Origin: Candidatus Avispirillum faecium
GTDB lineage: Bacteria; Bacillota; Clostridia; Oscillospirales; CAG-272
DNA: 64,000 bases
Assembly (NCBI GenBank): GCA_904396155.1
Contig: CAJFOI010000032.1
Location: 45,547 to 109,546, forward strand
Direction of reading: 5' to 3'
Shown: positions 52,936 to 61,463 of the stretch, in pieces
Layout: every line of letters begins with the position of its first letter
Position numbering within the stretch: the stretch's first letter is position 1
Position numbers and translations under genes: made by a program
Notes under the pieces: model-generated
What the model was told of the DNA's origin: nothing
The model's database searches: none
The model's input: only the letters and a program-made list of their open reading frames with translations

Positions 52936-54024
52936 ATGGAGAAAATTTCTGCCGTGATCTGCGAATTGAATCCGCTGCACCAGGGACATACGTACCTTTT
53001 TCAAAAGGCAAAGGAAAATGCCCGGTGCCTGATTGCCATTATGAGCGGCAATTTTGTCCAGCGGGGGGAGTGCGCCGTCTTTGACAAATATACGAGAGCG
53101 GCAGCGGCTGTGCATGCCGGGGCGGATTTGGTGGTGGAGCTGCCCTTTCCCTGGTGCAGCGGGTCCGCCGCGTTTTTTGCCCGGGCCGGGGTGCATATTG
53201 CGGAAAGCATCGGTTGCACACATCTGTACTTTGGCAGTGAAACCGGTGATCTGCAAGGTCTGCAGCTGGCGGCACGGGCGTTGTGCAGCAGGGAATTTCA
53301 AGAGGGTATGCGGGGAGCGCTACAGGCAGGGGTGCAGCGGGAAAAACTGTTGGCCCGGCTTTGTCCAGGTGTCTCCCCTGCGGTATTTTTGGGAAAAAAC
53401 GATATTCTGGGAGCGGAGTACTGCCGCTTTTTGCAAAAAGTGATTCCCATGCCGATCAAACGAATGGACTGTACCGGTGCCACCGCGCTTCGGGCAGCTA
53501 TGGCGGAGGAAATTCTGCGGACCGGTGAAAACCCCAAAGGGGCTGTGTTGTCCCACCGGCTGGCGGATCTGCTGTTTTATTTTCTGCGGTGCGCGGACAC
53601 GCCGCCGGAGGGATTTGCCGAAGGAGCCGGCGGCGTGATTCGGCGCCTTTACAAGGCTGCCCGGGAAGCGGAGAACGGAGAAGACATGTTTTTACGTGCG
53701 GCGACAAAGCAGTATACCAATGCCCGGCTGCGCAGGAGCGCGCTGTTTGCTTTGACAAAAACTACTTTGGATATGCTGCGTGCGCAGCCGACGTACACTC
53801 GCGTTCTTGCGGCAAATGCTCAGGGCAGAGCCTGCCTGGCTGGGCTGCGTAAGGATGAGGGACAAATACAGCTGATTACCAATCATCGAGGGCGAAACGA
53901 GCTTTCTGCGCAGGGGCGCAGGCAGTATCTTCATGGTGAGCGGGCGGATGCGATTTACACATTGTGCATGGAACCGCCGCGCCCGGCGGGATGGTTTGCT
54001 GCTGTCAATCCAAAGATGGTGTAA
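52936..54024 (+). CDS. tmcAL: tRNA(Met) cytidine acetate ligase TmcAL
   Basis: Makes N4-acetylcytidine at the wobble base of elongator tRNA-Met from acetate and ATP. The 362-residue protein has the nucleotidyltransferase motif ELNPLHQGHTYLF, IMSGNFVQRGE, GADLVVELPFPW and FGSETGD, typical of the YlbM/TmcAL family, and is a little shorter than the usual 390-400 residues. It is divergent from ackA, a common arrangement with an obvious acetate link. ATG 52936 is the family start; the frame runs six codons further upstream. Confidence 0.93.
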   Translation: MEKISAVICELNPLHQGHTYLFQKAKENARCLIAIMSGNFVQRGECAVFDKYTRAAAAVHAGADLVVELPFPWCSGSAAFFARAGVHIAESIGCTHLYFGSETGDLQGLQLAARALCSREFQEGMRGALQAGVQREKLLARLCPGVSPAVFLGKNDILGAEYCRFLQKVIPMPIKRMDCTGATALRAAMAEEILRTGENPKGAVLSHRLADLLFYFLRCADTPPEGFAEGAGGVIRRLYKAAREAENGEDMFLRAATKQYTNARLRRSALFALTKTTLDMLRAQPTYTRVLAANAQGRACLAGLRKDEGQIQLITNHRGRNELSAQGRRQYLHGERADAIYTLCMEPPRPAGWFAAVNPKMV

Positions 54025-54056
54025 CGGAAAAATGTCGTCAAACTTCACAAATTTTA

Positions 54057-54085
54057 TTGACAAGCCTGGCGCAGTTCTTTATAAT
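54057..54085 (+). promoter_or_regulatory. promoter of the carbohydrate operon
   Basis: TTGACA, 17-bp spacer, TATAAT: a near-consensus promoter about 60 bp before the kinase start. Confidence 0.8.
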
Positions 54086-54106
54086 ATCAATAACGGTGTG
54101 CCTGAA

Positions 54107-54121
54107 CAGACAGTCTGTCTG
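54107..54121 (+). promoter_or_regulatory. palindromic operator candidate
   Basis: CAGACAG-T-CTGTCTG, a perfect 7-1-7 palindrome some 15-30 bp downstream of the predicted transcription start, flanked by CCTG and CAGG. The position suits a roadblock or repressor site; as RNA it could also form a hairpin. Confidence 0.55.
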
Positions 54122-54146
54122 CAGGCTTTGAATAGGTGAAGCAATT

Positions 54147-55463
54147 ATGTATATTGGGATCGACTTGGGTACCACCGGCTGTAAAGTGGTGATGTTTTCC
54201 CCGCAGGGGGAAATCCTGTGCGAATACAATCAGGAATATGAACTGATTTTTCGGGGTACATATGTAGAGCAGGATGCGAATTTATGGTGGAGTCTGGTGC
54301 AGGACGGTATTTGGAACGTGGTGTCTGCGACGGGACTTTCGGACATAACTGCCATTTCAGTGAGCACGCAGGGCATTTCCTTTGTTCCGGTGGACCGGGA
54401 GGGTACGCCGCTTTCCAATGCGATCAGTTGGTTGGATATGCGCGCTGAGAGGATGGCCAGACGGTTGCAGAAAGCATTCGGGCCGGAGAGAATTTATGAA
54501 AAAACCGGCATAGAATGTGAAGCAGATTATTCGCTGCCCAAGCTCATGTGGCTTTTGGAAAATGCGCCCAAGGTCTATGCACAGGCAGACAAAATATTGT
54601 TTCCGCTGGATTTCTTAAATCAGAAGCTGTGCGGAAAAGCCGTCTGCGACTATACCATTGCCGGCGGCACCATGCTTTATAATATTCGGGAAAAGTGCTG
54701 GGACAGAGACCTATTGGCCTTTTCCGGCATCTCGCCGGAAAAGCTGCCGGATGTGGCGTGTATGGGAACGCCTGTCGGTGTGCTTTTGCCCGAAGTGGCG
54801 CAGTACTGCGGGATCCATCCGGGATGTCAGGTGATTCTCGGGGGACAGGATCAAAAACTTGCCGCCATCGGAGCCGGCATCCGGCCGGAGGCATGTACCG
54901 TTTCTTTTGGGACCGCAACGGCAATTTCAAAGCTGAGTGACGGGGTTCTCCCCTACGATAAACATGCTACCTTGTTTCCTTTTGAAGAGAACACCTATAT
55001 TGCAGAAATCCCTCTTTCTACTACTGGCGCTGCGCTGCGCTGGCTGGCGAAAACCATGTGCCCGGACAAATCCTATAAAGAGATCGATGAGATGGCACTT
55101 CTTTCCGGCCCCGGTGCCGGCGGCGTTACCTTTGAGACAGATCTGGCGACCGGCGGGACGCTGTCCGGACTCACTCTTTCCACTACGCTGTCGGACATTA
55201 TCTATGCATTGTTTGAAGGCGTTTCCAGAGATATCCGCGACGGGGTACAGCGGCTGGGAGGTGCAGGAGAGCTTCTGGTGTTCGGCGGCGGTGCGAAAAG
55301 TGACATCTGGTGCAAAATTCTCTCCCGCATCTGTCAGATACCCGTTTCCATTTTGGACACCCCGGAGACAGCGGCGCTGGGCGCGGCCATTCTCGCATCG
55401 AAGAGAACGATCCCTCCGGCGGGGGTAAAAAAGCAAATTCACTGTACGGAAAGTGCAGATTGA
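54147..55463 (+). CDS. FGGY family carbohydrate kinase
   Basis: FGGY kinases phosphorylate sugars, polyols or related compounds. The 438-residue protein has the two actin-like domains: GIDLGTTGCKVVMF at the N-terminus, ISVSTQGISFVPVD, the catalytic-base block GGQDQKLAAIGAG and the C-terminal ATP site LLVFGGGAKSDIW. It is shorter than the typical 490-510 residues and the substrate cannot be told from sequence. It is first in an eight-gene operon behind a near-consensus promoter, and probably traps the incoming sugar as a phosphate ester. Confidence 0.9.
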   Translation: MYIGIDLGTTGCKVVMFSPQGEILCEYNQEYELIFRGTYVEQDANLWWSLVQDGIWNVVSATGLSDITAISVSTQGISFVPVDREGTPLSNAISWLDMRAERMARRLQKAFGPERIYEKTGIECEADYSLPKLMWLLENAPKVYAQADKILFPLDFLNQKLCGKAVCDYTIAGGTMLYNIREKCWDRDLLAFSGISPEKLPDVACMGTPVGVLLPEVAQYCGIHPGCQVILGGQDQKLAAIGAGIRPEACTVSFGTATAISKLSDGVLPYDKHATLFPFEENTYIAEIPLSTTGAALRWLAKTMCPDKSYKEIDEMALLSGPGAGGVTFETDLATGGTLSGLTLSTTLSDIIYALFEGVSRDIRDGVQRLGGAGELLVFGGGAKSDIWCKILSRICQIPVSILDTPETAALGAAILASKRTIPPAGVKKQIHCTESAD

Positions 55464-55492
55464 TTTGAATATTATTTTTTAAGGAGAAATTT

Positions 55493-56425
55493 ATGTTTCA
55501 GTTTGAACCGGCTTCCTTTGTGCCCTACAAAAACAAAGAGGTTTTGGAGAAATGCCGCAATATGAAGCGGGAGGATATGGAAAAGCATCCCAATCCGAAT
55601 TTCCGCATTCATATCGTTCCCGACGCAGGTGGAATCTGGGTGGGAGATATGGTGGCCCGGATGGTGCGTTCCGATCTTTTGGATGAAAAGCTTGTGATGA
55701 TCTGTCCCAATCCCTGCCCGCTTACCTATCTGGCAGTGGCCGAGGCGATCAACCGTCTGAACGTAAACTGCCGGAATGTACATATTTTCTGTATGGACGA
55801 ATGGGCAGATCAGGACGGCAACATTGCTCCTTTGGATTATCCGGCCGGTTTTGCCCACAGCAATATGAAATATTTTTACGGTGCGATCCGCGAGGATCTG
55901 CGTATGCCCCTGGAGCAGTTCCATTATTTCACCAATGAGAACATCAACGATTATTCCAAAATGATCAGCGACTGCGGCGATGGCGGCGCAGACGTGTGTT
56001 ATTCCGGACCCGGATGGACAGGACATATTGCCTTCATCGATCCCTGTACTCCCGAGTTCGGTTGTCCTCCCATTGAGGAGTATCTGAATATGGAGGCGCG
56101 GATCGTGACGCTCCATCCCATGACCATTCTGCAGAATTCTCTTCACGGCTGTTTCGGCTGTTCCGGCGACATTGCCAATGTCCCGCCCCGTGCTGCCACC
56201 ATCGGTCCGGTGGATGTGAAGAATGCGAAAAACCGTTTGGAAATGCACGATCTGACTACCATGGGCAGCGTGTCCTCCTGGCTGCGGATGACTTCCCGGC
56301 TGGTGCTGTACGGGGAAGTAACTCCGCTGGTGCCGTCTTCCATTCTTCAGCTTATGGATACAGACGTATATGTAACGGAAGCGATTGCACAGCCCTTTGA
56401 ATGCTGGGAAACTGTTGGATATTAA
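55493..56425 (+). CDS. NagB-like sugar-phosphate isomerase/deaminase, altered active site
   Basis: Resembles glucosamine-6-phosphate deaminase. The 310-residue protein keeps the region of the enolisation base (FCMDEWAD, equivalent to NMDEYVG of NagB) and the ring-opening His in GPGWTGHIAFIDP. In NagB that block is GxGxDGHIAFNEP, so the Asp before GH is Thr and the later Glu is Asp. An N-terminal extension of about 35 residues precedes the core. It may act on a different amino sugar or catalyse isomerisation without deamination. It lies 29 bp after the kinase. Confidence 0.82.
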   Translation: MFQFEPASFVPYKNKEVLEKCRNMKREDMEKHPNPNFRIHIVPDAGGIWVGDMVARMVRSDLLDEKLVMICPNPCPLTYLAVAEAINRLNVNCRNVHIFCMDEWADQDGNIAPLDYPAGFAHSNMKYFYGAIREDLRMPLEQFHYFTNENINDYSKMISDCGDGGADVCYSGPGWTGHIAFIDPCTPEFGCPPIEEYLNMEARIVTLHPMTILQNSLHGCFGCSGDIANVPPRAATIGPVDVKNAKNRLEMHDLTTMGSVSSWLRMTSRLVLYGEVTPLVPSSILQLMDTDVYVTEAIAQPFECWETVGY

Positions 56426-56431
56426 TTGAAA

Positions 56432-57520
56432 ATGAAAGATACCTATACGCTGTATGGAGCAGTTGTCAAGGATGACTGCATCATAGAGAAGGGTGCAGTC
56501 ACCGTCCAGGATGGACGTATCATCTATGCAGGTCCAGGAGGCAGCGCGCCTCTTTTGGGAACAGTGGAGGACTGGACGGGCGCGTATCTGCTTCCGGGGT
56601 TTATTGACATTCACTGCCACGCAGGAGGGGAAGTGTGGTGTTATGAGGATCCCCGTGCTGTGGCAAAGTATCATCTGCGTCACGGGACTACCGGTCTCTG
56701 CTGTACTTTGTACAGAGATTTGGGCGCTGACGGGATTCTCGCGGCCCAGGAAAAGGTAAAAGCTGCGATGGCGGATACGCCCAGCATTTTGGGCGTCCAT
56801 TTGGAGGGGCCTTATCTGAATCCCCGCTATGGTTCCAAGCCTTCGGATCGCCCGCTTGCCGCAGTGCGGGCGGAATATATGCCGCTGCTGGAAACGGGGA
56901 TCGTGCGGCACGTGACCTATGCGCCGGAGGTGGAGGGAACGGACGGATTTCTTGCAGATTTGCTTCGCCTTGGGGTTGTAGGTTCGATCGGGCACAGCGA
57001 GGCTTCTCCGGAACAGGTGCGCCGGGCGGCAGATAGCGGCGCCCGCTGCGTGACCCACTTGTTTGATGCGACAGGCTCCAGTATTTCCCCCACCCGGTGG
57101 GAGGGTACGATCGAAGTGGATTTCAATGCGGCCGCACTTCTTTGCGACGATTTCTATTATGAAATCATTTGTGACTCCCAGGGCGTACATGTGCGAAGAG
57201 AGATGCTGCAGCTCACAAAAAAGCTTGTGGGTGCGTCTCATATCATCGGGATCACAGACGCCTGCGGCGGTCCCGGCGGCAGTGGAGATGTGAATTTCGA
57301 GGACGGAGAGCTGATGGGCAGCAAGCTGACCATGGATCAAGTGGCAAAGAATTTTTATGCCGCCGGTTTTTCCATGTCGGAGATTGCTATGGTAACTGCC
57401 GGAAATGCGGCAAGGCTGCTGGGAATCTATGGCGAAATTGGATCCTTGGATTCGGGCAAGCGGGCGGACATTGTGGTTCTTTCAAAAGATTTTACAGTAG
57501 AGCGTGTTTATAAAGCTTAA
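56432..57520 (+). CDS. NagA-like N-acyl-amino-sugar-phosphate deacetylase
   Basis: Amidohydrolase of the N-acetylglucosamine-6-phosphate deacetylase type. The 362-residue protein has the metal motif GFIDIHCHAGG, GVHLEGPYLN with the metal-binding Glu, GHSEA, THLFDA and the catalytic Asp in GITDACGG, all where NagA has them. TTG at 56426 is a possible alternative start two codons earlier. The gap to the NagB-like gene is six bases. Together the two suggest deacylation then isomerisation or deamination of an amino-sugar phosphate. Confidence 0.88.
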   Translation: MKDTYTLYGAVVKDDCIIEKGAVTVQDGRIIYAGPGGSAPLLGTVEDWTGAYLLPGFIDIHCHAGGEVWCYEDPRAVAKYHLRHGTTGLCCTLYRDLGADGILAAQEKVKAAMADTPSILGVHLEGPYLNPRYGSKPSDRPLAAVRAEYMPLLETGIVRHVTYAPEVEGTDGFLADLLRLGVVGSIGHSEASPEQVRRAADSGARCVTHLFDATGSSISPTRWEGTIEVDFNAAALLCDDFYYEIICDSQGVHVRREMLQLTKKLVGASHIIGITDACGGPGGSGDVNFEDGELMGSKLTMDQVAKNFYAAGFSMSEIAMVTAGNAARLLGIYGEIGSLDSGKRADIVVLSKDFTVERVYKA

Positions 57521-57552
57521 CCAACAAAAAGGCAAAGAAAGGAATCGTATTT

Positions 57553-58818
57553 ATGCTAAGAGCAGGTGTTGCACTGGTTGACATATCTCCAAAACCGGGG
57601 ATCCCCATGGCGGGGTATCCCCATTGCCCGCGTCCCAATATCGGGATTCACGACCCTCTGTACTGTGCGGCGTTGTATTTGAATAACGGCAAAGATGAAA
57701 TCATCATGGTCACAATGGATCTGCTGTATTTCGGCAAGCAATACTGTAAAACCATTCGGGAGAAGATCGGCAAAGACATCATGTTTACCACGTCTCACAC
57801 CCATTCCGGACCTTGGTCCTCTACCCCGCTGGCTTCCGAGATTGCGGAGGGCTGCTTTGATGATCCGGCATATATTGCCGAGCTGCTTGCAAAAGTGGAG
57901 GCCTGCATCCGCGAGGCGATGGAAAATACATTTGACGCGAAGATCGGCACAGGAATCGGACACTGCGGAGGGGAGCAGGGCATCGGCGGCAATCGCCGGG
58001 AAAAGAATGGTTTGCAGGACCCCACAGTCAATGTGATCGCGGTAAAGGATCTGCAGGACAGGGTGCGGGGTGTGCTGCTCAACTATGCGCTGCATCCGAC
58101 GTATTTGCATGCGGAAGATTTATATGTGACGGCGGATTATCCGGGATATACCCGCAGATATATTCGCTATGCCTATCCGGACGCGGTGTTTATGTTTGCC
58201 CAGGGAACCAGCGGCAATCAGTCTTCTCGGTATTTCCGCACCGGTCAGAACTTTGAAGAGGCAGCCCGTGCCGGCACAACTTTGGGGGTTGAGGTATACC
58301 ATACGGTAGAGCGTATGCAGTTTACCCAGGATATTGAAATCGTATTTAAGAAGAAAGAAATTGACCTGCCTGTGCGCAGCTTCCCGCCGGTAGAGGAAGC
58401 CCGGGCAGAGATGGAGCGGGCCAGAAAAGCCTTTGCCGAAATGCCGGACGACGATTATATTGCAAAACGCAACTGCGAACTTGCCATGTTCGGTGCAGAA
58501 AACGAATTTTATTATGCTGAGCTGGCGGAAAACGGTGATGTACGGGATGCTGAACTCCCCTGTGAGGTGATGACGCTGCGTCTGGGAGACACGCTGATCT
58601 GCGGGCTTCAGGGGGAAATTTTTGTTGAATACGGATTAGAGCTGAAGTCTGCATCTCCCTATGCGAAAACTTTCGTTTTTGAAGTGACCAATGGAGCGCT
58701 CCCAGGTTACATCTTTACTCCAGAGGCGATTGCGGAAGGCGGATATGAGGTCGGTACATCTATTTTTTCCGGCGAAGCCGGCGCGGCGATTGTCGAGGCA
58801 ATCAAGAGCTTGTTTTAA
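57553..58818 (+). CDS. neutral-ceramidase-like hydrolase
   Basis: Matches the neutral/alkaline non-lysosomal ceramidase N-terminal domain family. The 421-residue protein has VDISPKPGIPMAGYP at the N-terminus, the zinc-site block FTTSHTHSGPW, NYALHPTYLH, and FAQGTSGNQSSR where ceramidases carry the catalytic Ser. There is no signal peptide and no C-terminal ceramidase domain, so it is cytoplasmic and unlikely to cleave ceramide. Relatives occur in bacterial sugar operons with no known reaction. N-acyl or ester hydrolysis on a sugar is the likeliest role. Confidence 0.8.
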   Translation: MLRAGVALVDISPKPGIPMAGYPHCPRPNIGIHDPLYCAALYLNNGKDEIIMVTMDLLYFGKQYCKTIREKIGKDIMFTTSHTHSGPWSSTPLASEIAEGCFDDPAYIAELLAKVEACIREAMENTFDAKIGTGIGHCGGEQGIGGNRREKNGLQDPTVNVIAVKDLQDRVRGVLLNYALHPTYLHAEDLYVTADYPGYTRRYIRYAYPDAVFMFAQGTSGNQSSRYFRTGQNFEEAARAGTTLGVEVYHTVERMQFTQDIEIVFKKKEIDLPVRSFPPVEEARAEMERARKAFAEMPDDDYIAKRNCELAMFGAENEFYYAELAENGDVRDAELPCEVMTLRLGDTLICGLQGEIFVEYGLELKSASPYAKTFVFEVTNGALPGYIFTPEAIAEGGYEVGTSIFSGEAGAAIVEAIKSLF

Positions 58819-58861
58819 CATATGATTTTTATACCGCCCAGCGGCGGGGATGGAGAGATTT

Positions 58862-59659
58862 ATGGAAAAAGCGAATATTATCGATCGGTTTCGGTTGGAC
58901 GGAAAAGTTGCTCTGGTGACCGGCGGCAGCGGCTACTATGGTAAGCAAATGGTCATTGCACTGGCAGACGCCGGCGCCACTGTCTGCTGCGCTTCCCGCG
59001 GGGTGGAGAAGTGTCGGGAATTTACCGACAGCCTGAACGCGGCCGGATATGACAAGGTATATGCAGATCGGTACGATCAGGGGGACGAGGCCAGCATCCA
59101 TGCGCTGTTGGAGCGGATGGTTGCCAGAGACGGCAAGGTGGATATTCTGGTAAATAACTCCGTGCTCCGGCCGATGAACGATTACGAGGCGCCAGCTGCC
59201 GACTTTGCCCGGTCGATGCAGGTGAATGCAACAGGCCTCTTTTTGATTTCCCGTGCCTTTGGAAACCAGATGGAGAAAAACGGCGGCGGCAGCATTATCA
59301 ATATTGGTTCCTATATGGGAATTTGCGGTTCCAACCCATATTTGTATGAAGACAATCCGGAAATGGATGCCATCGACGCGCCGGACTATTTTTACCACAA
59401 AGGTGGTATGGTAAACCTCACCCGCTTTCTGGCCGGCCGGTACGGCAAAGCCGGCGTGCGGGTAAACTGCCTGAATTTAGGGGGATTATTCAACCATCAG
59501 CCGGCAGCGTTTCTGGAGCGCTATGCGAAAATGACATATCTGGGCAGAATGGCAAACGAGTCGGATATTCAGGGCGTCTTGGTGTTTCTTGCCTCTGATG
59601 CCTCTGCATATATTACAGGCACCAGCATCAATGTAGACGGCGGCTATACCGCAAGATAA
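58862..59659 (+). CDS. short-chain dehydrogenase/reductase
   Basis: NAD(P)-dependent oxidoreductase of 265 residues with the cofactor motif VTGGSGYYGKQM, NNS (ILVNNSVLR) and the active site IGSYMG...YFYHKGG, where YxxxK is kept. About 10 residues are inserted between the Ser and Tyr blocks (NPYLYEDNPEM). The C-terminal GTSINVDGGYTAR is typical. I placed the start at ATG 58862, preceded by GGAGAG; an in-frame ATG at 58850 is possible. It is one of three oxidoreductases in the operon. Confidence 0.92.
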   Translation: MEKANIIDRFRLDGKVALVTGGSGYYGKQMVIALADAGATVCCASRGVEKCREFTDSLNAAGYDKVYADRYDQGDEASIHALLERMVARDGKVDILVNNSVLRPMNDYEAPAADFARSMQVNATGLFLISRAFGNQMEKNGGGSIINIGSYMGICGSNPYLYEDNPEMDAIDAPDYFYHKGGMVNLTRFLAGRYGKAGVRVNCLNLGGLFNHQPAAFLERYAKMTYLGRMANESDIQGVLVFLASDASAYITGTSINVDGGYTAR

Positions 59660-59684
59660 ATTTATAAATTGGATGGAGATTGCC

Positions 59685-60476
59685 ATGGAATTCAACATGC
59701 GTCCGAGCCGTGTTTTGCGCCGTATGCGGGCGGGAAATGTGGCTACTTGTGTAAAGGTCAACTTAAGCGATCCGCGAAATGTGGAAATCGCTGCCATGTG
59801 CGGCTTTGACTGCGTTTGGGTGGACATGGAGCACGTTCCCACGGATTATTCCTCTGTGGAAAATGCGGTCCGCGCAGCAAAGAATTATGATACAGATGTG
59901 CTCACAAGAGTTTCCAAGGGCTCCTACAGCGACTATGTCCGTCCTCTGGAGGGAGATTCTACCGGAATTATGGTACCCCATGTGATGAGTCTTGCGGAAG
60001 CGAAAAAAATCGTGTATTACACGAAATTCCATCCCATCGGCCGCCGTCCGATCGACGGCGGGAACGCGGACGGAAAATATTGTCTGGTGGAACCGGAAGA
60101 CTACATAAAAGAGGCAAATGAAGAGCGTTTCGTGGTCATTCAGATTGAGGATCCGGAGCCGATGGAGGAACTGGAAGAAATCTGTGCTTTGCCGGGAATT
60201 GACATGATTTTCTTCGGTCCGGCGGATTTCAGCCAGGGAATGGGCCGTCCCTATGAGACAGATCTTCCTGAGATTGAAAATGTGCGCAAAAGAATTGCCG
60301 CTTGTGCCAGAGCACACGGAAAATGGGCGGGAACCGTATGCGGCCCCGCAACCTTTGACGACTACGTCCAGATGGGCTATACGTTCCTTTCCTGCGGCGC
60401 CGATGTGGATGGGCTTGCCATATATTATCAAAATATTACCCGAAATATCAGCGGAAGGAAGATTTTGCAGATATGA
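59685..60476 (+). CDS. HpcH/HpaI family 2-keto-3-deoxy acid aldolase
   Basis: Class II metal-dependent aldolase of 263 residues that splits 2-keto-3-deoxy (or 4-hydroxy-2-keto) acids to pyruvate and an aldehyde. It has the catalytic His in WVDMEHVPTD, the metal-binding Glu in VIQIEDPEP and Asp in FFGPADFSQGMG. GGAG seven bases upstream fixes ATG 59685. Its presence implies that the pathway makes a 2-keto acid, which the oxidoreductases around it could provide. Its end overlaps the next start by four bases. Confidence 0.92.
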   Translation: MEFNMRPSRVLRRMRAGNVATCVKVNLSDPRNVEIAAMCGFDCVWVDMEHVPTDYSSVENAVRAAKNYDTDVLTRVSKGSYSDYVRPLEGDSTGIMVPHVMSLAEAKKIVYYTKFHPIGRRPIDGGNADGKYCLVEPEDYIKEANEERFVVIQIEDPEPMEELEEICALPGIDMIFFGPADFSQGMGRPYETDLPEIENVRKRIAACARAHGKWAGTVCGPATFDDYVQMGYTFLSCGADVDGLAIYYQNITRNISGRKILQI

Positions 60477-61411
60477 AATATACAGAGGTTGCAGGGGCAA
60501 AAATCTCCGGTATGTCGCTGGGGACGGTCCAGCTGGGTATGGACTATGGCATTGCCAACGATGGGGGACAGCCGGATTTGGAGCAAAGCTTTTCCATGCT
60601 CTCCGCGGCGCTCTGCGGAGGTATAACCAGCTTGGATACCGCGCGGGCGTATGGAGAAGCGGAGGACGTGCTGGGTGCATTTTTTAAGACCTATTCGGGT
60701 CCGATGCCTTTTCTTACTACAAAGGTACCACAGTTTGATCTGGACAATGACCGGGATATTGAAGCCCACATTGTAGAAAGCGTAGAAACCTCTTTGGAAA
60801 AACTGGGCGTAAAGCGGGTAAACTGCATCCTGCTGCACCATCCTTCCAATCTATATAAAAAGGCACAGGTGACAGCAAGGTGCATGGAAGGGCTGATCCA
60901 GCGGGGGTATACCGATTTGATCGGCGCATCTGTGTATACGGGAGAAGAGGTGGCAGAGATGCTTCGGTATCCTGTATATACAGCGACGCAGGTGCCCATG
61001 AGCATTTTCGATCAGCGCCTGATCGCTTCCGGGACGATTGCGGCTTTGCGGGAACGGAAAGTTGTAACCTTTGTGCGCAGTGTATTTTTGCAGGGACTTT
61101 TCTTCCTGGATCCGGAAAAAATGACGGATCCCCTGCTTTTGGAATATGCAAAGCCCAAGATCTTGCAGCTGCGGGAATTTGCCGAAGAAGAAAACATGAG
61201 CATCGCCCAGCTTGCCATCGCTTATATGCGGGATGTGCCTGGGATCACCAGTCTTGTGCTGGGGGCGGATACAAAGGAGCAGGTGGCGGAAAACCTGCAG
61301 TATTTTGATGTGCCGCCCGTTCGTGAAGAAACGCGGCACCGGATAGAGGCTGCTTTTGCGGATGTAAATATCCCGGAGATCATGAAGGTGTTGTCCCGGC
61401 CGAAGTCCTAA
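60473..61411 (+). CDS. aldo/keto reductase
   Basis: NADPH-type reductase of 312 residues with the full catalytic tetrad: Asp and Tyr in LDTARAYGEAEDVLG, Lys in LTTKV, His in ILLHHPSN. The C-terminal block ITSLVLGADTKEQVAENL is typical of sugar-type AKRs. It could interconvert an aldose or ketose with a polyol or lactone. ATG overlaps the aldolase stop, so the pair are coupled. Confidence 0.92.
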   Translation: MKYTEVAGAKISGMSLGTVQLGMDYGIANDGGQPDLEQSFSMLSAALCGGITSLDTARAYGEAEDVLGAFFKTYSGPMPFLTTKVPQFDLDNDRDIEAHIVESVETSLEKLGVKRVNCILLHHPSNLYKKAQVTARCMEGLIQRGYTDLIGASVYTGEEVAEMLRYPVYTATQVPMSIFDQRLIASGTIAALRERKVVTFVRSVFLQGLFFLDPEKMTDPLLLEYAKPKILQLREFAEEENMSIAQLAIAYMRDVPGITSLVLGADTKEQVAENLQYFDVPPVREETRHRIEAAFADVNIPEIMKVLSRPKS

Positions 61412-61463
61412 GGATTTATCAGTTAATTTTATGCCGCCCGCTGCGGCAGGATGGGAGTGTATT

